A DNA stretch of 64,000 nt from Plantago ovata (taxonomy: Eukaryota > Streptophyta > Magnoliopsida > Lamiales > Plantaginaceae). Made by a program: the position numbers and the translations under genes. Position 1 is the stretch's first letter; each line of letters starts with the position of its first letter. Shown here one piece after another: positions 44,354 to 56,616 of this stretch. The stretch covers positions 91,086,365 through 91,150,364 of the forward strand of contig CM051455.1 of the NCBI GenBank assembly GCA_028274465.1. Direction: 5' to 3'. The notes below the pieces were generated by a model. It had not been told where the DNA came from. It saw only the letters and a program-made list of their open reading frames with translations, and made no database searches.

Positions 44354-45623
44354 TGATGAATGTGTATTTTACACTTTCATTCGAGTCTTTTTCACCTATT
44401 TTAGCTATCCTCTATGTTAATTTAGCTATATTTTAGTACATTTTATTAGAATAGTGTCACGTTTCCCTTTAGATTTTATTTTACAGGTTTTGGTTGAAAT
44501 TCGAGGATTTCCGGGCAATTATATTGAAGTTGACAAGGAATTGGTGTTCCAGAAGTCTATTTGGAGTATCTGAAGGTTTCCGGATAGGATTTGGAGTCTA
44601 GGGGTCGAATCTGGAGGTTAGAAGGCCACTAAAAGTCAGAAACCGAGTCCGAAAAGGGGAAGAAATCCAAAACCGCGTCTAAAACGCGGAATTCCGCGAA
44701 AAAACCGGGGGGCGAACCGCCGGAGAGCTGGGGCGAACCGCCCGGTAGTTTTTCGGGGCCTATATATAGTTGCTCAGTTTTTCTCCGAAAATCATACCTC
44801 TCCAGACCTACTTTCTCACCTCTCTCTATAGTCTTAGGTAGGAACTTCCCGGGGCCTCTCCTGGGAGTTCTGTAGCTTAGGGGATACTTTTTCATAGCGG
44901 ATTGGAGCTCGTAGGATCAAAATTCTTCGGAGATTGACAACCTTCGGTAACTTGTATCTTATAGTTTAATCTACTTATTTTATATATCTTTCAATATGTT
45001 TTCTTCTATGATTTCTGTTGATTGCATGCCTATTATGAGTAGCTAAACTTATCGTTGGTGGTAGTATGTGAATTCTTAGCGAAGGGAAGATAATCATGTT
45101 AATGGCTATATCGCGCATTATACTCCGTGTCATTGCTTTATTTCGTTGATCAGTTGCAACCAAAATTCTCGTATGTTGTATTAATTATTATGCACAATTG
45201 GACACTTGTCGACCATCAGACCAATTATCTTCGTAGTGTTGAATAATTACGGGACACATTAGGACAATCGTGATTGACTTGTCAGACCAATTATCTTCGT
45301 AGTGCTTAATATTTGCAACAGGACACTAGATTGATTCAAAAATCTCTATGCAAGACCGAGGAATTTATGCATGATTATCGACCCGTTATGTTAAGAAGGA
45401 CCATACTATCACCAATCTCCATTATCTGCTAGAAACCCCCTATTACTATCTGTCTGCTGTTTTATATTCTCTTGTTAAATAGATAAAGCTAGTTATAGTC
45501 CTGAGAGAACGACACTCGAGTCATTCTACTGCTACACTACGGTTTTCGTTGTAGTTGTGGATTGCCTTTGGCTAATTACAAATTTATTTGCTTGAATTCG
45601 GAGCACGACATCCGCGTTCATCA
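44354..45623 (+). repeat. Element F 5' LTR
   Basis: 1270 bp. Palindrome array at about 44705-44755 (GGGGCGAACCGCC words), TATATATAG at 44761, U5 block with AGAGAACGACACTCGAG (45504-45520) and hairpin ACTACGGTTTTCGTTGTAGT (about 45535-45554). Confidence 0.95.
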
Positions 45624-45626
45624 AAT

Positions 45627-45643
45627 TGGCGCCGTTGTCGGGG
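45627..45643 (+). other. Element F primer-binding site (tRNA-Asp)
   Basis: TGGCGCCGTTGTCGGGG, three bases after the LTR, matches the complement of the plant tRNA-Asp 3' end with one difference (T for C at position 12). Confidence 0.93.
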
Positions 45644-45875
45644 ACTATACTCCTTTTTTCTATTTAATTTGTTTATATTTTCAGCTTTAGATTACTAATT
45701 CTATTAGCTTTAGTTTTCCTTTTTAATCTCTCTCTGATACTGCTTTCCTAGTCTGTTTCTAATCACCTTTCCTAGCCTTAGTAGTATTCGATATCTGGAA
45801 TTATTCTCGATTTTTTGAAATTTCTAACGAGGCTAATTTTTAGTTTTGAGTTACTATTGATACAGATTTCTAGGT

Positions 45876-48071
45876 ATGACGACCTTAAAAGCCCGCTTGA
45901 CACCGACATTCTCGCAAGTCAGGAGGGGGTCAGCTATATACTTGGAAGAAGAGTTATCGGGGTACGAGGTAACAAGCACCATAGTGAGAAGGATACCAAG
46001 GTTCGAAGAAGGAGAGGATATGAATCCAATAAGCTTCATCAGGTCCTATGAAGAGGAAGTAGCAAAAGTTCCAGCGAGGGGGTTCACCGAGGATCAATTA
46101 TGCAGGAAATTATTTCCTTTTGCTTTGGGATATGAACCGAGGATATGGATAGCAAGGTTAGCACCAGGATCACTGAAGACCTGGAGCCAAGTAGTAGAGG
46201 AGTTCTTGGCACGTTTCATGCCTTACCATGAGATGATTGCACTACGGAATCAGATCGAATACTTCAAGCAAGGAGAATACGAGCGGTTCTGTGACACCTA
46301 TGAACGATTTGAGCTGTATAAACATGAGTGCCCCCACCACCGTTTCGACGATGGGGAGCTGATTTGGTTTTTTGTTGGAGGACTACGAGATGAAGTCAGA
46401 CTTCAAATAGATGGGATATGTGGAGGTTTAGAAGAATGTACAGTTGAAGAGGCAGTGAAGGTCTTTCAAACGTACGCCAATGGATCCGCACAATCCGAGA
46501 AGATAATGCCGAATGAAGTCGCCAACATATACTCAAATCAAGACGAAACTGACGGATCATACGAAGGCTATTCTGAGGACGAGGACATCAGTGAGGAGGA
46601 GGAACTTGCGTTTTACGCAGGGATTAAAGCCATTGAGAGTGTCTTCGAGGTAGCACACGCAGGGCAAGCTGAGAACAATCTTCGCATCGAGAAGGCTTTT
46701 GAAGCGATCGAAGTAACTGAGCAACTTATCAAAGAACTTAGCCTACTGAAGTGTGGAAGGTGCGGTAAAGAAGTCGAGGATACCCCACAGGAAGTAGTGA
46801 GCAAACCACCCGAGGTGAGGAGCGAGTCACCCCCCAACTCTAGGGAACCGATCAGTCCTAATCTTGCCGATGAGACATCTGAAGCTGATCCCGAGCAACC
46901 TCCAGCTGTTTCTACTGAGGAGAATGAGTGCGAAGAGGTGAATCTATTGCTCCGAGGAGGCAAGATGACCACAATTCCAAACTTCGTACGTCCTAAGCGG
47001 GTAGAACCGACTGAGATCGATAATAGAGGGCCAAGCACAGAACAAGAGGATGGCGGGAGTTCCAAAGAACCTCAAGGAGTTCCAGAGAGGTATGATGAAC
47101 CAAGACCATCTGTAATAGACATCGATGATGACGAAGTCGAAGTTGGAACTAGTATACCAGGAGAACTTCACAAATCTTCCAATCCATATGTGCCTCCAAA
47201 GCCACATGTGCCATACCCGAGTCGAATCAAACCAGCCAAGAAGGATATTCAAGATTCACCCTTATTCCAACGCCTGTCGAAGGTGGAAGTCAATGTGCCC
47301 CTCTTAGAGTTAATCCAGAATATTCCAGCTTATACGAAATTCTTTCGTGAGATCAAGAACAAAAGGATTACTTCAGGAAAGGAAGTGAATGGGGTTGAAA
47401 CGGTCAACTCGATTGCCGGATTGCCCATGAAGAAAAAGGATCCTGGCAGCTTCATCATCGACATCGCCTTAGGGAATGGACGAACTACACAGGCAATGCT
47501 TGACTTAGGAGCAAGCATTAACTTAATGCCATATACGGTATACAAGGCCCTGGAACTCGGAGAATTGACACCAACTGATATGGTGGTCCAAATGGCAGAC
47601 CAAAGTGTGAAGAGGCCAGTCGGGATAATAGAAGACATCCTTGTGAAAGTGGACAAATTGATAATCCCAGCTGATTTTGAAGTGATGAAGTCCGCGGACG
47701 ACGGAAAGAGCCATATTCGTGAGCACGTAGTACTACTTGGGAGACCATTCATGGCAACTACCAACACAAGCCTTGAACTTAAGGGCAAGAAGATAACCAT
47801 GGAGGTAATGGGCGAAAAGATTGAGTTGGTAGGATGTAGATTCAGAGATAAGGAAGTTGTGGAAGAGTTAAAATTTGTCGATTGGTACGAATCCGTAATT
47901 CCCGAATTTCATCATAGCCTTGGAAATCACGAGCCACTTGAGGAAGCACTAACAATGCAAGATGAGACGTGCTACATGACCAAAGAGGCAAGGGAACTAG
48001 TCGAAATAATGGATAGCACCCTAGAAATTCCCGCAGGAGAAGAGGTACTTGAACCTTTAGATGAAGAATAA
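45876..48071 (+). CDS. gag-pro: Element F gag-protease (731 aa)
   Basis: ATG at 45876 after a 232-bp leader. The gag core lies at about residues 70-200 (LCRKLFPFALGYEPRIWIAR, SQVVEEFLARFMPYHE, FELYKHECPHHRFDDGEL, LQIDGICGGLEECTVEEAV). A CGRCGKE Cys pair near 290 is the only zinc-knuckle-like motif. A Glu/Pro-rich linker and a conserved SNPYVPPKPHVPYPSRIKPA precede the protease with catalytic MLDLGASINLMPY (Asp at residue 543). The frame ends at TAA 48069-48071, and pol follows in the same frame, so this stop may be a mutation or a readthrough site. The protein would form particles and cleave the polyprotein. Confidence 0.9.
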   Translation: MTTLKARLTPTFSQVRRGSAIYLEEELSGYEVTSTIVRRIPRFEEGEDMNPISFIRSYEEEVAKVPARGFTEDQLCRKLFPFALGYEPRIWIARLAPGSLKTWSQVVEEFLARFMPYHEMIALRNQIEYFKQGEYERFCDTYERFELYKHECPHHRFDDGELIWFFVGGLRDEVRLQIDGICGGLEECTVEEAVKVFQTYANGSAQSEKIMPNEVANIYSNQDETDGSYEGYSEDEDISEEEELAFYAGIKAIESVFEVAHAGQAENNLRIEKAFEAIEVTEQLIKELSLLKCGRCGKEVEDTPQEVVSKPPEVRSESPPNSREPISPNLADETSEADPEQPPAVSTEENECEEVNLLLRGGKMTTIPNFVRPKRVEPTEIDNRGPSTEQEDGGSSKEPQGVPERYDEPRPSVIDIDDDEVEVGTSIPGELHKSSNPYVPPKPHVPYPSRIKPAKKDIQDSPLFQRLSKVEVNVPLLELIQNIPAYTKFFREIKNKRITSGKEVNGVETVNSIAGLPMKKKDPGSFIIDIALGNGRTTQAMLDLGASINLMPYTVYKALELGELTPTDMVVQMADQSVKRPVGIIEDILVKVDKLIIPADFEVMKSADDGKSHIREHVVLLGRPFMATTNTSLELKGKKITMEVMGEKIELVGCRFRDKEVVEELKFVDWYESVIPEFHHSLGNHEPLEEALTMQDETCYMTKEARELVEIMDSTLEIPAGEEVLEPLDEE

Positions 48072-51007
48072 GAAGAAAGTGGGTTTCCTGAAGAACCTAG
48101 CTTAGAATTGAAACTGCTCCCTGCGCACCTCAAGTACGTATACCTGGGAGAAAATCAGAAAAAGCCTGTGATCGTCTCCTCACATCTCTCCAACAATGAG
48201 GAAAGTAAGCTGATTGAAGTATTTAAGGAAAACACCGCAACTATAGGATGGGGGATCAGTGATATCAAAGGAATTAGCCCTACAGGATGCGTGCACAACA
48301 TCACTCTAGAACAAGATGCCAAACCCGTTAGGCAACCTCAGCGAAGGATAAATCCAGCAATGCAAGAGGTGGTAAAAAAAGGAAGTGATCAAGTTGCTAG
48401 ACGCTGATATGATTTACCCCATCCCAGATAGTCGATGGGTGAGCCCGGTACATGTAGTTCCTAAGAAATCGGGAGTCACGGTGGAAGAAAACGAGTAGGG
48501 AGAATTGGTACCAGTTAGGAAGACCACTGGATGGCGGATGTGCATTGATTACAGAAGATTAAATGCCGCCACTAAAAAAGACCACTTCCCTTTACCATTT
48601 ATAGATGACATGCTAAACCGCCTTGCGGGGCGGAAGTTCTATTGTTTTCTTGATGGTTTATCAGGTTTCTACCAAATTCCGATTGCACCGGAGGATCAGG
48701 AAAAGACGACATTCACTTGCCCATTCGGAACATTTGCCTATAGGAGGATGCCATTTGGACTATGCAATGCCCCCGCCACTTTTCATAGGTGCATGCTTTC
48801 TGTTTTCTCTGACATGGTAACTAAATTTGTTGAAGTTTTCATGGATGATTTTCCCTTTTTGGTGATTCATTTGATGAATGCTTGCAAACACTAGATCTAG
48901 TTTTGAAAAGATGCATCGAATGCAACTTGGCCTTAAGCTGGGAAAAGAGTCATTATATGGTTAGAGAAGGCATAGTTCTAGGACATATAGTTTCTGAAAG
49001 GGGTATTGAGGTAGACAAGGCTAAGATTGAAATCATTGAAAAACTTCCCCCACCTACTTGTGTGAAAGAATTGCAGTCTTTTCTTGGCCATGTAGGTTTT
49101 CATAGGAGGTTTATTAAGGATTTTTCGAAAATTGCTAAACCTCTAAGTAGCTTGCTTGCTAAAGATGTGGTTTTCCATTTCTCTAATGAATGCCTAGTTG
49201 CTTTTAATACCCTTAAGGAAAAGCTTGTTTCTGCCCCCATAGTTGTGCCGCCTGACTGGAATCTTCCTTTCGAAATTATGTGTGATGCTTCGAATTTTGC
49301 TATGGGTGCTGTTTTATGCCAAAAAGTTGATAAGCAGTATCGTGTGATTTATTATGTTAGTAAGACTCTAGACTCCGTGCAGGTTAATTATACAACAACT
49401 GAAAAGGAATTTTTAGCTGTTGTCTTTGCTTTACAAAAGTTTAGGTCTTATTTAATTGGGCATCCTGTGAATGTCCATACTGATCATGCTGCTTTGAGAC
49501 ATTTGATAGCTAAGCAAGATTCTAAGCCTAGATTAATCCGTTGGGTCCTTTTGCTGCAAGACTTTGATTTGACCATAGTGGATAGAGATGGTAGGGAGAA
49601 TTTAGTAGCAGATCATTTATCTAGAATACCTAATATTCCTATTGATCCGATACCCATCAATGAAGATCTCCCCGATGGCACTTAATGAAGGCAAATGAAG
49701 AGCCATGGTATGCAGATATTGTAAACTATTTGGCTATGAATATTTGTCCCACTAACTTTTCAGCCTCAGACAAGAGAGCTCTTGCTAAGCAATGCAGGAC
49801 TTACATATGGGATGATCCGCATCTATTCAAGGAAGGAGCTGATGGGATTCTAAGGAGATGCGTGCCACAAGAAGAGCAGCAAAGTGTACTGAGCCATTAC
49901 CATGAGCTTAACTGTGGGGGGCACTACAGTGGATTGAAGACAGCACGCAAGGTACTGCAGGCAGGATTTTTCTGGCCATCAATATACAAAGATGCTCGAA
50001 GTTTTGTGAAGAATTGCGACCCATGTCAACGAGGTGGTGGTATCGGCAAGAAGGATGAAATGCCCCTTCAAGGGAATCTAGTGGTAGAACCTTTTGATGT
50101 ATGTGGCATTGATTTTATGGGACCATTTCCAAACAGTGGAGGCTATGAGTACATTCTTGTTGCAGTGGATTATGTGACTAAATGGGTAGAGGCAATTCCT
50201 ACAAAAACAAATGACGGCGCAGTGGTTATGAAGTTCTTGAAGGAAGTAATATTCTCGAGATTTGGGTGCCCTAGGACAATCATCAGCGATGGAGGGTCAC
50301 ACTTTGTCAATAGAACGTTTGCCTCACTTCTTAAGAGATACAGTGTCCACCATAGTGTCGCTACACCTTATCACCCACAGACATCGGGGCAAGTCGAAGT
50401 CAGCAACCGTCAAATCAAGAAGATCCTGGAGCGAGTAGTGAAGCCTAGTAGTAAGGATTGGGCAGGAAAATTGAATGATGCACTTTGGACATACAGAACT
50501 AGCTACAAGACGGTGATCGGGACCACTCCGTACAGACTTGTGTATGGGAAAGCATGTCATCTTCCCGTAGAAATAGAACACAAAGCATATTGGGCCATTA
50601 AAGCACTCAACCTTGATATGGGAATGGCTGGCGAGGAACGATTGTTGCAACTAGATGAGCTTGATGAATTACGACTAGGTGCTTATGAAAATGCCAAGAT
50701 TTACAAGGAACGTACTAAGAAGTATCATGATCGTGGTATAGTACGTAAGGAATTGATTCCTGTACAAAAAGCTTTGGTATTTAATTCTCGCCTTCGACTA
50801 TTTCCTGGAAAGCTCTGTACTCGTTGGGATGGACCGTACGAAATTATCGAAGTTGCTCCCCATGGAGCTGTTAAACTCTTCGATCCAAAGACGGGCAATA
50901 CCTTCAAGGTGAATGGCCAGCGAGTGAAGCTGTACTTCGAGATATCTAGTGATCAAAGGGAGGTTGATCACCTTGAGCTTACCGTTACCGCCTCCACTGA
51001 AGGTTAG
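48072..51007 (+). pseudogene. pol: Element F pol: RT, RNase H, integrase with several breaks
   Basis: Collinear with element E pol. Visible lesions: TAA at 48069-48071 before pol, an extra base in the A-run near 48377, an in-frame TAG at about 48496-48498, loss of a base near 48855 just after the active site FMDDF, and a frame change near 49680 between RNase H and integrase. The RNase H stretch (48882-49685) shows [16 protein letters not shown] and [10 protein letters not shown]. The integrase stretch (49685-51007, 440 aa) is open, with [26 protein letters not shown] and [12 protein letters not shown]. pol is therefore inactive although each domain is recognisable. Confidence 0.92.
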
Positions 51008-52539
51008 TGTGTTTTGTTTTGTTTTCTCACAAGTTTGATTGAGTATTATAGGTAACTTATACAAGCATTAACTCTCACCTTGGATCCACTTTCGACGTTC
51101 GGGACGAGCGACGACGTTCAAGTTTGGGGAGGAGGTTATCGCTGGTTATCTCTATACTTATCTTACTTATGAAAAACTCGTGAATTTTTTTGCATTTGCA
51201 CGTTTACTGCTTTCTTTGATTTTTTTTAGGTTGCATTCACTGCATTCATCCTAGGATAGTCTTGCATGTTTTATATGGAGTTTATTGCCGAATTTTTTGA
51301 ACTTTTTTATTGGGTAGATCAACTAACTATGCCATTTAATCGTATGCTTCATCTCTATGAATTTGTTTGAGGTTTTTCTCGCCTGGCTTGTCACATTTAT
51401 GTATTGCACTTAGTTAAGCATGGTAGTCTCGACATCACTTAGTGGTGTTTTGTCCACTGCGGTTCACGAAGGCCTTTATAATAGGATGATGCATGTTAGG
51501 GTCTTATGGTTGTTTTCCCGAGTAATTATGTACCTAAGAGGCAACAAGTCTTCACCATGCTTTGAGATTGCTAAATGCCTAGGAAGGAGGTAGTGTGAGG
51601 TTGTGTGATCCTTTGTTTATAACCTATTCTTCCGAATAGGTTTGGGGAGGGGGTTACAGACTTGTTTCTGTTTTTCATTTCCGTATCGTGAGTTTATTTT
51701 TTCCTTTTCCGTGAATTTTGTACTCTAACCTATTCTTTCGAATAGGTTTGGGGAAGTCGTGTGAGTCATTTTGTTTCTCTTTTTGTTATGCTACTGCTGG
51801 CTAGGAAAATCGAAAAAAAAAGAAAGAAAAAATTTCCAGGAAAAAAGAGAAAAAGAAAAGAAAAAAAGAATCTGGAAAGAAAAGAAAAAAAGAAAAGACC
51901 CCAAAAAAGCAAAGAAGGGTCCAAAAAAGAAAGCCAAATAGCAGTTTAGCAAAGTGTTGAGTCTTTTCTATTTTGGTAATGTTCGTAATCGTGTTTTTCT
52001 ATTTTTTATCTTTTTTGTCTTGAGTGTCATCTGTTCTAGACCACCCTCGTCCTGCCATTCAGGAAGTGGTGAATAGCTAAAGACTTTACTTGAGAGATGG
52101 GTAGAATAGGGGAGAGTTATCTTTTATAGGGAAACCTCCTTCGTTTGATGAGAGCCAGTACTGGTTCGACCTCTTTTGAGGAAAAGTCTTAACATGGTGG
52201 AATAGCAGTAAGTCCTCAGTTTCATAGGCACGGGACAACCATTCGTATCTTAGCATGCTTCATTACGTCGTCACTTACTAGGTCCAGGTAGAGAATGTTA
52301 CGAGAGACTATGTTGTCTTGACATAAGTGCTTATGTGGATGTGTATAAGTCAATCGAGGTATTGTTCAACCTATATTCATGCTTTGATTTATATGGTTTT
52401 TGTTCATATGTTTTTTGGTAGATTGAGTAGATTAGTTCATTTTATTTGGCATAAAACTCCATTTTGTGTCTTGCATGTTTTTTGTATTAGGGTCTAGCTT
52501 AGTTGCTTGAGAACAAGCAAAGGTTCGGTTTGGGGAGTT
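51008..52539 (+). other. Element F 3' UTR and polypurine tract
   Basis: Internal PPT-like TTTGGGGAGGAGG at 51123-51135. Two hairpins with core CCTATTC...GAATAGG (within 51621-51642 and 51727-51748) surround the start of an A/G-rich tract (about 51808-51945). A block conserved with B and E follows, then hairpin TTGCTTGAGAACAAGCAA (52503-52520) and the PPT TTTGGGGAGTT (52529-52539). Lys-rich frame 51761-51949 is compositional. Confidence 0.85.
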
Positions 52540-53809
52540 TGATGAATGTGTATTTTACACTTTCATTCGAGTCTTTTTCACCTATTTTAGCTATCCTCTA
52601 TGTTAATTTAGCTATATTTTAGTACATTTTATTAGAATAGTGTCACATTTCCCTTTAGATTTTATTTTACAGGTTTTGGTTGAAATTCGAGGATTTTCGG
52701 GAAATTATATTGAAGTTGACAAGGAATTGGTGTTCCAGAAGCCTATTTGGAGTATCTGAAGGTTTTCGGATAGGATTTGGAGTCTAGGGGTCGAATCTGG
52801 AGGTTAGAAGGCCACTAGAAGTCAGAAACCGAGTCCGAAAAGGGGAAGAAATCCAAAACCGCGTCGAAAACGCGGAATTCCGCGAAAAAACCGGGGGGCG
52901 AACCGCCGAAGAGCTGGGGCGAACCGCCCCGTAGTTTTTCGGGGCCTATATATAGTTGCTCAGTTTTTCTCCGAAAATCATATCTCTCCAGACCTACTTT
53001 CTCACCTCTGTCTATAGTTTTAGGTAGGAACTTCCCGGGGCCTGTCCTGTGAGTTCTGTAGCTTAGGGGATACTTTTTCATAGCGGATTGGAGCTCGTAG
53101 GATCGCAATTCTTCGGAAATTGACAACCTTCGCTAACTTGTATCTTACTGTTTAATCTACTTATTTTATATATCTTTCAATATGTTTTCTTCTATGATTT
53201 CTGTTGATTACATGCCTATTATGAGTAGCTAAACTTATCGTTGGTGGTAGTATGTAAATTCTTAGCGAAGGGAAGATAATCATGCTAATGGCTATATCGC
53301 GCATTATACTCCGTGTCATTGATTTATTTCGTTCATCAGTTGCAACCAAAATTCTCGTATGTTGTATTAATTATTATGCACAGTTGGACACTTGTCGACC
53401 ATCAGACCAATTATCTTCGTAGTGTTGAATAATTACGGAACACATTTGGACAATCGTGATTGACTTGTCAGACCAATTATCTTCGTAGTGCTTAATATTT
53501 GCAACAGGACACTAGATTGATTCAAAGATCTCTATGCAAGACCGAGGAATTTATGCATGATTATCGACCCGTTATGTTAAGAAGGACCATACTATCACCA
53601 ATCTCCATTATCTGCTAGAAACCCCCTATTGCTATCTGTCTGCTGTTTTATATTCTCTTGTTAAATAGATAAAGCTAGTTATAGTCCTGAGAGAACGACA
53701 CTCGAGTCACTCTACTGCTACACTACGGTTTTCGTTGTAGTTGTGGATTGCCTTTGTCTAATTACAAATTTATTTGCTTCAATTCGGAGCACGACATCCG
53801 CGTTCATCA
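52540..53809 (+). repeat. Element F 3' LTR
   Basis: 1270 bp, same features as the 5' LTR; substitutions only, no length change. Confidence 0.95.
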
Positions 53810-53814
53810 GGGAC

Positions 53815-55951
53815 GACCAGACATTCTACAACGCTCCTCCTGGGTACATGGCCGTACACTGTTTAAGTCTGGATCGAGGATGTATACTGCCATTCTGTGA
53901 TGCTTTCCGCGATATCTTCAACACCTTGGGGATCGCTCCTTGGAAGTTGGTGCCAAGTGCCTTTGGAACCTTGGTGTGTTTTGGAGTCTTTTGCATGAAG
54001 AAGGGGATCGAGCTCAATTTCCAAAACTTCAACCAGTTGTTCCGAGTCTCGATGAGCTCCGGGAACAAATACTTCTACTATTTTAACGCGCGACCAGGGC
54101 TCGGCTTCATCATGGACGCTCCCAGCTCTTCGGGTTACAAGTGGTTTCACAGGTACTTCTACATCAAGAATAAGAAGTTGCCTGATATGAGCGAGGAGGA
54201 TGCGGAGTGGGGAGTGCCCAAGCTTATGTTTAGGGGGAAGATAGCGAAGAAGCATCCCCTGCCCGAGGAGATAGATACTTGGGTCTTGGAGCTCGAGGAG
54301 AAAAATCGGGGACCCCATCCCGAGAAGTATTTTTACTGGGGACTAGTTCTCCAGTCGCTTCCGTACTTGGTGGGGCTTTCGCCCTACTCGTACACTGGCT
54401 ATACCGGGAACCGGTATTCAAAGGAAGTCCTCTTCGGTAAGATAGAAATAATTATTTCATACTTTTAATTTTAATTCTTTTTTTGCTTGTTTGCAATATG
54501 TGCTCGCTTTTCTTTCCTTCTCGATTTTTGTGCTCCTCGATCTCTTACTAACTTGTGTTTTTCCCTTGCAGCATACTGGTTTAACTGGATCATGTCGAAG
54601 ACCCTCGCCGCGAAGGAGGAGCAGAGGAGGAAGCAGAAGCTCGCAAATAAAGAGACAAAGATCCTCGGATCTTTAAGCCTTACTCCTCCTCGGAGCGTCG
54701 CGCATCATCGGGATGCTTTGCTCCAGGAGGGGCTTGGGACAAGGGAGAACCCAGTGGATGCTCTCAGGAAAGCCGAGGAGGAGGCGGTGGCGAAGCGAGC
54801 GAAGGAGGCCGAGGAGGAGGCGGCCAATACCATTAAGGTCGAGAAGAGGCCCGAGAGGCCGGCCACTAAGAAGGGCTCAAGGAAGCTCACTCTAGGAGTT
54901 AATAATAATGATCCTGCCCGAAAGAAGGGGAAGGTTGCCGCTTCTGGTGATGAAGTGAAGCGGCTCATTCAGATGGGCGATCTCGACCGGGCACACGAGC
55001 TGAGCATGTGCTCGCTTCATGTACATTCCCTCATTTCTTTCGTTGTAACATTTTCTAAGTACAAAATTTTTCCTCCTCGCTAACTGTGTAATCCTTTTGT
55101 AGCTCGAGAACTTGAAGGAGGCCTATGGACAAGTTGCTGCTGATCGGGCCGATGTGGGAGTCGTGATCGAGGACCTCGAGAAGAAGCTTGCCGCTTCAGA
55201 GGCTAAAGTCAAGGTCTCGGAGATCGAAACCGGCAAGCTTTATGCGAAGATCAACGAGCTCGAGAAGGAGCTCTCTAAGGAAAAAGCAAGGACCAAAGGC
55301 TACAAGGGTGCCTACGCCACTTTATCCATTTGTATGGAAAAGTTTAAGGCAAGTGTCCTTTCCTTTCTGAAGGGTAGCCGACTTGCAGCTGCTCGAGATT
55401 TCATGGCCTTCAACACTTACAAAATGGCCCAGCAAGATGTGCAAGTAGCATCTCGCGAGGAGGGCTTCTTCTCGTGCGTCGGCCAATTGAAAAGGGTTAA
55501 CTTGATCCCAGCTGAGTTCGATCCGGATGATCGCGAGGACCTGCATCCCGGAAGACACGAGGACCTGACTCCCTATCCCGGCGAGGAAATCATGAAGGAG
55601 ATGCACGAGGCGTGCGAGTTTGGTGAGCTGGTGACCGACCCAGAAGTTCCATACCCCAACAAACCAGCTTATCTCCCCGCTTGGGTGCCCGTGTGTTTAA
55701 GGAGCGAGATCCTCTACCTGTTCGAGAAGGCGGCTCTTCGCAATGCTGCTTGGGTGAAGGTGAGCGACCCGATCATAGGGCGAGCAGCTGACTTCGTCAA
55801 GCCCGAGCTAGTCATGTATGAGAAGGCCATTAAAGAATCCCAAGCTCTGGAGCAAGACACTGCTGAGATTCAAGAGCTGCTTAGCCCTGCGCGAGGAGCT
55901 ACAAGCGCGAGCGCCCCGGTCAGTGACTTTACCGGTAGTCGAACTCGCTAG
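53815..55951 (+). pseudogene. Gene G, 3' part: Transposase_28-like domain and coiled-coil exons, introns 54437-54571 and 55021-55102
   Basis: The exon resumes after element F: APPGYMAVHCLSLDRGCILP, then APWKLVPSAFGTLVCFGVFC, NKYFYYFNARPGLGFI and GYKWFHRYFYIKN, the pattern of the 'putative gypsy-type transposon' domain. Donor TTCG/GTAAGATAG at 54437 and acceptor CCCTTGCAG at 54571 give a 135-bp intron. The next exon (54572-55020) has YWFNWIMSKTLAAKEEQ and Lys/Glu/Ala-rich helices. An 82-bp intron (55021-55102, GTACAT...TTTTGTAG) leads to the last exon (55103-55951) with a long coiled coil (DLEKKLAASEAKVK, KINELEKELSKEKA), ending at TAG. Reading phase is kept across both introns. Molecular role unknown; these proteins are common and often repeat-associated in plants. 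Exon structure suggests it was expressed before element F landed. Confidence 0.65.
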
Positions 55952-56616
55952 GATCGAAGAGCTTCTTGAAGACCGAGCATACTCGGGGATGTTGTAATTT
56001 TTCCATTTCTGTACTTGTCATTTTTCTTCAAACAATTTTCATTCGGCCCTTTGTGGCGCTCCTCGAAACACATCACTTTGTAAAATATGTTATCAACTGT
56101 TGTCTTTTCGCTTTTCTTTCCTCAATAAAATTTGTTGCTCTTCAATTTCCTTCCTATACTTGTGTTTTTTACTAACTCCCATTTTGTTATGATGTATAAC
56201 TTGGATAGAGTAGTTAAACATGTATAAGTTAGAATCGAGAACCAAAGTTCTTCCCACCGTTGGGTGGCAAAATGATCTTCGCTATTAATACTTCAGACTA
56301 AACTCCTCGAGCTACCTAAGTAGTTTCCGCGCTTCTCGATTTTCTTGACAACTAAGAAAAATTTGAAGTGTTGAACTTAGAAAAAATTCTAAGTGTTGAG
56401 CCAGAAAGAATCGGGCTCATCCTCCTCGATTTCATACTGCTCCTCGCTTTTAGAGATGAAAGAGCGGGGAGGGTTCCCCTTAATCATGGAAATCGAATAG
56501 CTTTTATGTAGATCGAGTAAGCTCTCTTGATCGAGTAGCATTATTTTTTGAGTATAGTAGTTCTATACTTGAACATTTTTTGTTGAAAGATAGACATTGT
56601 ATTGATTTGTCGGAAA
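55952..56616 (+). other. Gene G 3' flank with polyadenylation signal
   Basis: Non-coding, T-rich. AATAAA at 56125-56130 is a plausible poly(A) signal 175 bp after the stop. Nothing else recognised up to the duplication breakpoint at 56617. Confidence 0.5.

Larger units (their letters stand above)
44354..53809 (+). mobile_element. Element F: full-length Athila-like Ty3/gypsy element in gene G
   Basis: 9456 bp, TGATGAATG...GTTCATCA, TSD GGGAC (44349-44353 and 53810-53814). Two LTRs of exactly 1270 bp, differing by roughly 2-3% by eye. It carries a primer site for tRNA-Asp, gag-protease ORF, broken pol, 3' UTR and PPT. Insertion left the reading frame of gene G readable across the site. It is the autonomous-type relative of element B. 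Confidence 0.96.

Noticed and set aside
53815..54436. Gene G as a class II DNA transposase
   Set aside because: Despite the family name Transposase_28, no DDE triad or terminal inverted repeats were seen.
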